Assembly: GCF_003259365.1 (NCBI RefSeq)
Contig: NZ_QLLY01000007.1
Coordinates: 310,001 to 374,000, forward strand
Source of the DNA: Streptomyces sp. PsTaAH-137
GTDB taxonomy: Bacteria; Actinomycetota; Actinomycetes; Streptomycetales; Streptomycetaceae
Length of the DNA stretch: 64,000 bases
Reading direction: 5' to 3'
This document shows positions 58,086 to 64,000 of the stretch, piece after piece. How positions within the stretch are numbered: the stretch's first letter is position 1; the number at the start of each line of letters is the position of its first letter. A program made the translations under genes and the position numbers. The notes beneath the pieces are model-generated. The model ran no database searches. It worked only from the letters and a program-made list of their open reading frames with translations, and was not told the origin of the DNA.

Positions 58086-58529
58086 GGGCGGGGCCGAAAA
58101 GCGCCGGGATGACCGGGCGCGGCCGGTGCCGTGGCCGCTACGTAATGGCGAGTGACGGCACCGGCCGCAGCCAGTGACCTCCGGATCCGTCTTCGGCCAA
58201 GTGCGGGACGTGCGTCGTGCAACGCATTTTCCGGCCACATCCGGCGAAATACGTGGCCCGGTCCAGCACTCTCTTCCTCAGGCGGCCCAGAGGCTCGCGG
58301 GTTACTCTCCGCCAGGAAATTTCGGCCATTCTCCAACCGCCCGGCACAGGTGCCGCATCACTGTGTCTACCTGCACACAGTCGATGAAACTGCCTGGTGA
58401 ACAACCCCGCACGGCCCATCATGACGGACCGTCTGATCGTTTTCTTCGGGCAATGTTTATTACCAAAGATGTTGGGAGTATTTAGACTGCTGACGCTCAA
58501 CTCAGCGTGTACGAAGAGGGATTACCCAC
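58086..58529. other. 444-bp gap with a weak promoter before the XRE/MmyB gene
   Basis: GC drops toward the right end. TTACCA (58460-58465), 17-bp spacer, TAGACT (58483-58488) is the best promoter candidate, 41 bp before the ATG. GAAGAGGGA at 58511-58519 is the ribosome binding site. I see no convincing gene in the rest; a 120-residue minus-strand frame has no codon bias or ribosome binding site. Confidence 0.4.
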
Positions 58530-59378
58530 ATGAACAAGAAGGCGCTCCGCGCCCTGCTCCGTGAACGGCGCGCCCTCATAGCCCCCGAGTCCCACGGCTT
58601 CACCCGCCCCACGGGCCAGGGCCGCCGCGCACCGGGCCTCTCCCAGCACCAGGTCGACCAGTTGCTGCACCGGACGCTGGGGACGTACCACCGGCTGGAG
58701 TCGGGGAGCTATCCGAACCCGCCCACCGTTCTGCTGCGCGATGTCGCCCTGCTCTTCGACCTGGACGAGCAGGAGTGGGTTTCCCTGTGCCGCTACGCCC
58801 TGCTTCAGGACCCGCCCGGACCGCTGCACCAGTCGTCGGGCAAGGAGATTCCGGGCTTCTGGCAGGACGCGCTGGACAGCATGAGTCACATGGCGTACAT
58901 CTCGGACGCCTCCTGGGACCTCATCGCCTACAACAGCGCGTTCGCCGCGCTGTTCCCCGACCTTCGCGTGCCGAGCAACACCATGCGGTGGATGCTCCTC
59001 GAGCCCCAGGGACGGGAGTTGCTCATCGACTGGCACAACGCGTGGGCGCCATGGGTACTGCCTCAACTTCGCGCCGCCCTCGCCACGCGCCCCGACGACG
59101 AGACGCTGCTGCAGATCGAGAAAGAGGTCCTCGCCGATCCGGAGACCTCGGCGACCTACGAGACGGGCGCGACCCTCATCCACGCGGACGGTCACGAGCG
59201 GCCGATCCAGCATGCGATCAACGGGCCGGGTTGGGTGTCGATCTGCGCGGCACAGCCCATGACCGCCCCCGGATCGCGGCTTTTCATCCTGGTCTTCCGG
59301 CCTGGGTACCAACGACCCGTCCACCACCGGCAACTGCTCCGCGCTCCCGCCTCGGTGATGGACGGCTCTGACCACTAG
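58530..59378 (+). CDS. XRE-family regulator with MmyB-like ligand domain
   Basis: 282 residues. N-terminal HTH (~35-85; GLSQHQVDQLLHRTLGTYHRLESG). The C-terminal MmyB-like domain (~105-270; FWQDALDSMSHMAYISDASWDLIAYNSAFAALFP) is known to bind fatty-acid-like ligands in some members. Next gene, 72 bp downstream on the same strand, is a type III polyketide synthase, so it may be its pathway-specific regulator. Confidence 0.87.
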   Translation: MNKKALRALLRERRALIAPESHGFTRPTGQGRRAPGLSQHQVDQLLHRTLGTYHRLESGSYPNPPTVLLRDVALLFDLDEQEWVSLCRYALLQDPPGPLHQSSGKEIPGFWQDALDSMSHMAYISDASWDLIAYNSAFAALFPDLRVPSNTMRWMLLEPQGRELLIDWHNAWAPWVLPQLRAALATRPDDETLLQIEKEVLADPETSATYETGATLIHADGHERPIQHAINGPGWVSICAAQPMTAPGSRLFILVFRPGYQRPVHHRQLLRAPASVMDGSDH

Positions 59379-59450
59379 ACGTATGACGCCGGGTGTCAAG
59401 TACCTTGAGCGCACCCCCCGCACTCCGCCCGGCACAGTGGGAGCAGTCGC

Positions 59451-60491
59451 ATGCCCGCCTACGTTTCACCACCTCGCTCCGTCCTCGGTACCCACAAGGT
59501 CACGACGGAGGAGATAGCAGACGACATACGGGCGCACCACCGCGAGCATCCACGCCTCGGCGCCTTCTTGCGCGTCGTCAACAACTGCGGTGTGCGCACC
59601 CGGTACTTCAGCCGACCGCTCGACTCGCCCACCGTCTCGGGGGAAGCCGATGTGCACACCCGCACTCAAGTGGCCTTCGACGACGCCGTCGACATGGCCG
59701 AGCGGGCGGCGCTCACCGCACTCGAGGCGGTGGACCTCGCTCCCGGGGACATCCATGCCATCGTCACGACCCACGCCACCGGCTATGCCGTCCCGAACCT
59801 CGACGTGCACCTCATTCACCGTCTGGGCCTGCGTCCCACCACTCGCCGCATCGCCCTGACCACCATGGCGTGCGCGGGCGGAGCGCACGCCCTGCTCCGT
59901 GCAGCAGACCTGGTGGCCCTGCGACCGAACGAGAAGGTCCTGGTCGTGGCCGCGGAGGTGCTGTCGACCGCGTACAACCACACTGCGTCGACCATCGAGG
60001 CCATGATCTACAAGGCGCTCTTCGCCGACGCGGCCGCAGCCACCGTGGTCAGCGCCGCCCCGCTCGCCGCCGGCCTCGCCATCGAGGACACCCTCGAATA
60101 CACGCTGCCCGAGAGCTTCGACCGGTACCGGGGGCGCCTGGACGCCCACGGCATGCACTTCGATTCCACGAAGCAGGCCCCGAAGGCACCGACAGCGACC
60201 TTCCCCGCACTGCTCAACTGGCTCGACGGGCGTCCCGTCGACTTCGCGGCGATCCACCCGGGCAGCCCGCGCATGGTGAGCGACACGGCGGACGCCCTGG
60301 AACTCGGTACGGAGCACACACGACATTCGATGGACACGCTGGCCGACGAGGGCAACATCGGCGGGGTCAGCATCCTCCGCGTCCTCGAACGTACGCACAC
60401 GGCACCGCCGCCCCCGGGAAGCCATGGCGTAGTCGTCGCCTACGGCCCCGGCTTCACCACCGCCGCTCTCCACGGCCACTGGCACGGCTGA
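59451..60491 (+). CDS. Type III polyketide synthase (chalcone/stilbene-synthase family)
   Basis: 346 residues. The catalytic triad is C141 (MACAGGAH), H269 (IHPGSP) and N302 (DEGNIGG). The H-N spacing of 33 equals that of plant chalcone synthase. LFADAAAATVV and the C-terminal AYGPGFTTAAL loop (GFGPG-like) are also typical. The homodimer would condense a CoA starter with malonyl-CoA units; starter and product cannot be read from sequence. It is compact for the family (usually 350-400). GGGAGC precedes ATG 59451. The gene follows an MmyB-like regulator, and no oxygenase or methyltransferase is adjacent. Confidence 0.9.
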   Translation: MPAYVSPPRSVLGTHKVTTEEIADDIRAHHREHPRLGAFLRVVNNCGVRTRYFSRPLDSPTVSGEADVHTRTQVAFDDAVDMAERAALTALEAVDLAPGDIHAIVTTHATGYAVPNLDVHLIHRLGLRPTTRRIALTTMACAGGAHALLRAADLVALRPNEKVLVVAAEVLSTAYNHTASTIEAMIYKALFADAAAATVVSAAPLAAGLAIEDTLEYTLPESFDRYRGRLDAHGMHFDSTKQAPKAPTATFPALLNWLDGRPVDFAAIHPGSPRMVSDTADALELGTEHTRHSMDTLADEGNIGGVSILRVLERTHTAPPPPGSHGVVVAYGPGFTTAALHGHWHG

Positions 60492-60535
60492 TCCACGGCT
60501 GACCCCCGGCCCACAAAAATGTCCCCCTGAGACTC

Positions 60536-60552
60536 GTGTCCCATCGGGACAC
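60536..60552. promoter_or_regulatory. TetR operator GTGTCCC-N3-GGGACAC
   Basis: GTGTCCC, ATC, GGGACAC: 7-bp perfect arms, 21 bp upstream of the TetR ATG (60573). Confidence 0.7.
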
Positions 60553-60572
60553 AAAGGTGTACCCTCGGAGGC

Positions 60573-61241
60573 ATGAAGGCGAACGAGCCCACCACCCCGC
60601 CCCCCGCGGACCGCCGGCAGCTGAAGGCCCGGCGGACGCGTGAGGCGCTGGCCGAGGCAGCCGTCGCGCTGGTGCTCGAGCGGGGCCTCGCGGAGGTCAC
60701 CGTCGAGGCGATCGCCGAGCGCGCCGACGTCACGCGCCGCACCTTCAGCCGGCACTTCTCCGGCAAGGAGGACGCGGCGCTCGACTTCACCCGAGCCGAC
60801 GGCGCCCGGATCAACGCGGCGCTGCGCGAGCGCCCCGCGGCCGAGCCCCCGCTGCTCGCCTACCGCAGGGCGGTCGCCGACTGGCTCGCCGACCGTGCGG
60901 CCGTCGGCTGGCACCACCGGCCCGAGCAGCGTCTGCTGTACGCGGCCGTGGACCGCGAGCCCACCCTGTTCGCCGCGTACGAGCGGATCCGGGTCGACGC
61001 CCAGGACGAGTCCGTACGCATCATCGCCGACCGGCTCGGCACCGATCCGGCCCGGGACCTGCGCCCCGAGGTCGTGGTCGGCGCCGCGGCCGGCGTGCTG
61101 ACCGCCGCGCTGCGCACCTGGGCGCGCGACGACAGCACGGACGCCGAAGACCTCGCCGACCTGGTGGCGCGGGCCTACGACGCCCTCATTGGGGAGGCCG
61201 CCCGATCGGCGGCGACCTCCGAGGAAGCAACCAGAGAGTGA
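60573..61241 (+). CDS. TetR-family regulator paired with an SDR
   Basis: 222 residues. HTH ~40-68 (AEVTVEAIAERADVTRRTFSRHFSGKEDAAL). The C-terminal half, with WHHRPEQRLLYAAV and ADLVARAYDALIG, fits the AcrR-like group. A perfect palindrome lies upstream. Its TGA overlaps GTG 61238 and is 8 bp from ATG 61250 of the SDR, so both form one unit; autorepression of the pair is likely. Confidence 0.87.
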   Translation: MKANEPTTPPPADRRQLKARRTREALAEAAVALVLERGLAEVTVEAIAERADVTRRTFSRHFSGKEDAALDFTRADGARINAALRERPAAEPPLLAYRRAVADWLADRAAVGWHHRPEQRLLYAAVDREPTLFAAYERIRVDAQDESVRIIADRLGTDPARDLRPEVVVGAAAGVLTAALRTWARDDSTDAEDLADLVARAYDALIGEAARSAATSEEATRE

Positions 61242-61249
61242 CACGCACC

Positions 61250-62038
61250 ATGAGCACCACCCCCGCCCCCGCATCGACCGACTACGCCACCGAGTTCGCC
61301 GGGAAGACCGCCCTGGTCACCGGCTCCGCCTCGGGCATCGGTCTGGCCACCGCCCGCCGTCTGGGCCGTGGCGGCGCCAATGTCGTCATCGCCGACTTCA
61401 ACGAGCAGGGCGCCAAGGAGGCCGCCGAGGCCCTGGCCGCCGAGGGCATCAAGGCGGCCGCCGTCGCCCTCGACGTCACGCAGGCCGCGTCCGTCGAGGC
61501 CGCCGTGAAGTTCACCGTCGACACCTTCGGCGGGCTCGACCTGGCCGTGAACAACGCCGGTATCGGCGGCCCCAGCGCCCCCACGGGCGCGTACGACATC
61601 GACGCGTACAACCGCGTGATCCGCACCAACCTGGACGGCGTCTTCTACTCCCTGCGCTACGAGCTGCCCGTCATCGAGGCCGCGGGCAAGGGCGGCGCGA
61701 TCGTGAACGTCGCGTCGATCCTCGGCTCGGTCGGCTTCGCCGGCTCCCCCGCGTACGTGGCGGCGAAGCACGGTGTCGTGGGCCTGACGAAGACGGCCGC
61801 GGCCGAGTACTCCGCCAAGGGCATCCGGGTCAACGCGGTGGGCCCGGGCTTCATCGAGACCCCGCTGCTCGCGCAGATGGACAAGGCCGCCCACGACGGC
61901 CTGGTCTCGCTGCACCCGGCGGGCCGCCTGGGCACGTCCGAGGAGGTCGCGGAGCTGATCGTGTTCCTGCTGTCGGACCGCGCCTCGTTCATCGCGGGCA
62001 GCTACCACCTGGTCGACGGCGCCTACACCGCCGTCTGA
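61250..62038 (+). CDS. Short-chain dehydrogenase/reductase
   Basis: 262 residues from ATG 61250. TGSASGIG cofactor loop, ADFNEQ (Asp at the end of beta-2, so NAD(H) is likely), NNAGIGG, Ser in VNVASILGS, and an intact Y-V-A-A-K motif (AYVAAKHGVVG). Classical SDR length. GTG 61238 in the same frame, with GAGGAAG 10 nt before it, is an alternative start coupled to the TetR stop. Substrate unknown. A strong terminator follows. Confidence 0.88.
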   Translation: MSTTPAPASTDYATEFAGKTALVTGSASGIGLATARRLGRGGANVVIADFNEQGAKEAAEALAAEGIKAAAVALDVTQAASVEAAVKFTVDTFGGLDLAVNNAGIGGPSAPTGAYDIDAYNRVIRTNLDGVFYSLRYELPVIEAAGKGGAIVNVASILGSVGFAGSPAYVAAKHGVVGLTKTAAAEYSAKGIRVNAVGPGFIETPLLAQMDKAAHDGLVSLHPAGRLGTSEEVAELIVFLLSDRASFIAGSYHLVDGAYTAV

Positions 62039-62051
62039 TCCCCTCCGGTCC

Positions 62052-62093
62052 AGGGCCCCCGGCGACGTTCCGTCTCTCGTCGCCGGGGGCCCT
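62052..62093 (+). terminator. Terminator after the SDR gene
   Basis: A 16-bp perfect stem: AGGGCCCCCGGCGACG (62052-62067) with its complement at 62078-62093 and a 10-nt loop; no T-tract. Confidence 0.85.
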
Positions 62094-62175
62094 CCCCATG
62101 CTCCGAGTCATGGAACGGCCCCGGCTGGGCAGGCGTGGGACTTGACCCATGCGGCAGGAGGGGCGCGGCATCGCC

Positions 62176-63270
62176 ATGCGACAGCAGGAAGCACAGGCCA
62201 CAGCCACCACGGGCAGGGCGCGCGAGTCGTACTTCGACAACGTGAAGTACCTGACGATCGTGCTCGTCGTGTGCGGGCACGCCTGGGAACCCCTGACCTA
62301 CGGCTCGCGCGCGGTGACGGCGCTCTATCTCACCGTGTACGCCTTCCACATGCCGGCGTTCGCCCTGATATCCGGCTACTTCTCGCGCAGCTTCGACATG
62401 GCGCCCCGGCGCCTGAAGCGGCTGCTCACCGGGGTCGTCGTGCCGTACGTCGTGTTCGAGGTGGCGTACACGCTGTTCTACCGGTGGGCGCAGGACGATC
62501 CCGGCTATCCGATCAGCCTGCTGGATCCCTGGTACCTGATGTGGTTCCTGGCCGCGCTGTTCGTCTGGCGGCTCTCGACGCCGCTCTGGCTGCAACTGCG
62601 CCATCCCGTACCGGTGGCGCTGGCCGTGGGGACGGCCGTGTCGATGTGGCCGGGGGCCGGCGGGGATCTGGCACTGCAACGCGTTTTGCAGTTCCTGCCG
62701 TTCTTCGTGGTGGGTCTGGTGCTGCGGCCCGAGCACTTCTCGTGGGTGCGCACCTGGCGGTTCCGGCTGGCCGCGCTGCCGGTGCTGCTCGCCGCCGTCG
62801 TGGCGGCGTACTGGGTGGCGCCCTGGTTCGACGCGGGCTGGTTCTACCACCGCGGCAGCGTGGTGGGGCGCGGGGTGCCGGCGTGGGCGGGCCTGTGGGC
62901 GACGCCCGCGCTGTTCGTCCTCGCGCTCGTCCTGACCGCCTGCTTCCTGGCCTGGGTACCGGGCCGGCGTCTGTGGTTCACGGCGCTGGGCACCGGGACG
63001 ATCTACGCCTATCTGCTGCACGGGTTCGTCATCAAGGCGTCCCGGTTCGGGGACTGGTACGCCCACCCGTGGCTGCACACTCCGTTGGGCGAGGTGGCCG
63101 TCACAGTGGCGGCCGTCGCCCTGATCACGGTGTTGTGCACGGAGCCGGTGCGGCGCGTGTTCCGTCCGGTCGTCGAGCCACGCATGGAGTGGGCGTTCCG
63201 CCGGCCCCGGCCGAGGACTCCGGCCGAGCCCCGGGCGCCCCGGGAGAAGGTCACCTCATCCGGCGGGTGA
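62176..63270 (+). CDS. Acyltransferase-3 family membrane protein
   Basis: 364 residues with about ten hydrophobic segments. The N-terminal YFDNVKYLTIVLVVCGHAWEP (D-x-K-x3, G-H) and YAFHMPAFALISGYFSR (H-x-P, S-G-Y) match the acyltransferase-3/OatA-like family, including the catalytic-type His. It likely moves acyl groups onto envelope or exported glycans. ATG 62176 has AGGAGGGG (62156-62163) 12 nt upstream; ATG 62149 is in frame with a poorer site. Its 3' end overlaps the convergent DUF2470 gene by 20 bp. Confidence 0.85.
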   Translation: MRQQEAQATATTGRARESYFDNVKYLTIVLVVCGHAWEPLTYGSRAVTALYLTVYAFHMPAFALISGYFSRSFDMAPRRLKRLLTGVVVPYVVFEVAYTLFYRWAQDDPGYPISLLDPWYLMWFLAALFVWRLSTPLWLQLRHPVPVALAVGTAVSMWPGAGGDLALQRVLQFLPFFVVGLVLRPEHFSWVRTWRFRLAALPVLLAAVVAAYWVAPWFDAGWFYHRGSVVGRGVPAWAGLWATPALFVLALVLTACFLAWVPGRRLWFTALGTGTIYAYLLHGFVIKASRFGDWYAHPWLHTPLGEVAVTVAAVALITVLCTEPVRRVFRPVVEPRMEWAFRRPRPRTPAEPRAPREKVTSSGG

Positions 63271-63949
63271 CGGACTGCGCGGAGGCGAGCAGGCAGTGCA
63301 TGCGCTCGGTGAGGGAGCCCAGGTCGTCGGCGGGGGTGTGGAAGGGGATGCGGACGTCCGCCTGGCCGCGCGTACGCTCCAGACGCAGTGTCAGCCCGTG
63401 CCGGTCGACGGCGAGGGGCTGGACGCGGACGACGCCGTGCAGGCTGTCGGGCGCGATCAGGCGGGTCAGTTGCTCGATGGCCTCGGGGTGCGCCTCGGCC
63501 AGATGGGTGAGCAGGCGCGACTCGGCGAGGGCGAGCGGGTCGGGGGCGGTCGCGGCGAGGTCGTCGAGGTCGATGCCGATCCGCTCGGTGCGGGTCTGGA
63601 GCACGGCCCGTTCGGGGATCAGCAGCAACTCCTCACCGTCCGGGACCAGCTCGCCGGAGAGCCACAGGCGGGCGCGGACCCGGTCGCGGACCGGGACGGG
63701 CGCCGCGTCGGCGAACTCCAGGAGGGTCGTGGGCCGTCCGTGCGGCGCGCACAGCACGGCCGCGGCGAGCACACTGTCCGGCGGCGGGCTGACGCGTACC
63801 GTGCCGTCCTCCGCGGCGACGCGATGGGCGCCGACGAGGTCGTCCTGCCCCACATCGGTGGTGACACCGCAGGTCCACGCGGCGGCGAGCACGGAGCGCG
63901 CGCGGGCCGCCGCGGTGGGGACGGCGGTAGCGATCTGTCGGACACCCAT
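63251..63949 (-). CDS. DUF2470-domain protein, iron-regulated
   Basis: 232 residues. The C-terminal ~85 residues form a DUF2470 domain (ALAESRLLTHLAEAHPEAIEQLTRLI ... VDRHGLTLRLER), found in heme-utilisation and pyridoxamine-oxidase-like proteins. The N-terminal part resembles a split-barrel flavin or heme fold (LCAPHGRPTTLLEFADAAPVPVRDRVRARLWLSGELV). A DmdR/IdeR-type iron box lies 12 bp upstream of the ATG, and GGGAGG precedes it. A role in heme or iron metabolism is inferred from both. Confidence 0.83.
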   Translation of the reverse strand: MGVRQIATAVPTAAARARSVLAAAWTCGVTTDVGQDDLVGAHRVAAEDGTVRVSPPPDSVLAAAVLCAPHGRPTTLLEFADAAPVPVRDRVRARLWLSGELVPDGEELLLIPERAVLQTRTERIGIDLDDLAATAPDPLALAESRLLTHLAEAHPEAIEQLTRLIAPDSLHGVVRVQPLAVDRHGLTLRLERTRGQADVRIPFHTPADDLGSLTERMHCLLASAQSVTRRMR

Positions 63950-63960
63950 CCGAACCTCCC

Positions 63961-63979
63961 TTAGGTAAGCCTCACCTAA
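63961..63979. promoter_or_regulatory. DmdR/IdeR-type iron box
   Basis: TTAGGTAAGCCTCACCTAA is a 19-bp match to the DtxR-family consensus (TTAGGTTAGGCTCACCTAA in Streptomyces), with perfect outer TTAGGT/ACCTAA arms. It lies 11-29 bp upstream of the DUF2470 ATG, where bound repressor would block transcription when iron is plentiful. Confidence 0.9.
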
Positions 63980-64000
63980 CTTAGCGGAGATCGTCGCCGA

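Noticed and set aside
58138-58500. Minus-strand 120-residue frame in the gap before the XRE gene
   Set aside because: No ribosome binding site, no family pattern, and composition unlike the neighbouring genes.

Overview
The window is high-GC actinobacterial chromosome and reads as Streptomyces. The signs are strong third-position GC, GTG starts and ATGA/GTGA gene overlaps, CYP102-type P450s, large secreted carbohydrate-active enzymes, many TetR/MarR/LysR/GntR regulators with nearby inverted repeats, a DmdR-type iron box, and copies of the GCGCAGTTCCCCGCGCCCCT repeat that I recall as common in Streptomyces. I see no rRNA, tRNA, CRISPR array, prophage or intact transposase. The only mobile-looking element is a 173-bp MITE-like palindrome at 25927-26099.

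Layout. 1-8.0 kb: secreted polysaccharide degradation (end of a GH20 hexosaminidase, a CBM3-GH16-like enzyme, a 1440-residue multidomain GH87-like alpha-1,3-glucanase) with a cupin and an alpha/beta hydrolase between them. 8.1-13.2 kb: aldo/keto reductase, an alpha/beta hydrolase that has lost its Ser and His, a DHFR-like reductase, a Clp-N/HTH regulator with paired operators over its promoter, and phosphoglucomutase. 13.2-16.0 kb: a candidate phosphonate module (PhnX-like HAD, HutC-type regulator, FAD oxidoreductase). 16.4-19.1 kb: asparagine synthetase, a VOC protein and a small membrane protein. 19.1-23.6 kb: a P450-reductase fusion divergent from a PAS-LuxR regulator, then an SRPBCC protein. 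23.8-28.1 kb: glutathionyl-hydroquinone-reductase-like protein, a RibD-like protein with reversed domain order, the MITE, a DMT exporter, and a TetR/tyrosine-phosphatase pair. 28.2-30.5 kb: a Tet(M)/OtrA-like ribosomal protection protein with an upstream leader ORF, then an 82-bp tandem repeat array.

30.5-38.2 kb holds LysR plus two SDRs, a DUF4230 protein, a PrmC-related methyltransferase, a SnoaL-like protein, an MFS-MarR pair and a TetR. 38.4-45.3 kb holds a stand-alone CYP102-type P450 divergent from that TetR, an asymmetric heterodimeric ABC exporter, an MgtC-like protein and an arylamine N-acetyltransferase. 45.4-52.8 kb is one carbohydrate locus: a DeoR/LacI hybrid regulator, lipoprotein, two permeases, a 2-hydroxyacid dehydrogenase and a DUF2264 protein, the last four joined by 4-bp overlaps. 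52.8-58.1 kb holds a TetR/MFS pair with overlapping operators, a Gfo/Idh/MocA oxidoreductase, and two divergent kinase-fold proteins. 58.5-60.5 kb is a minimal candidate biosynthetic locus: an XRE/MmyB-like regulator followed by a type III polyketide synthase with an intact Cys-His-Asn triad. The window ends with a TetR/SDR pair, an acyltransferase-3 membrane protein, and a DUF2470 protein behind a DmdR-type iron box.

Recurring theme: many small regulator/effector pairs in which inverted repeats overlap the promoter or start codon, at least two of which look like leaderless transcripts. Best second-look targets are the reversed RibD fusion, the phosphonate module, the DUF2264 sugar locus, the MITE read-through, the leader ORF before the ribosomal protection gene, and the PKS/MmyB pair.
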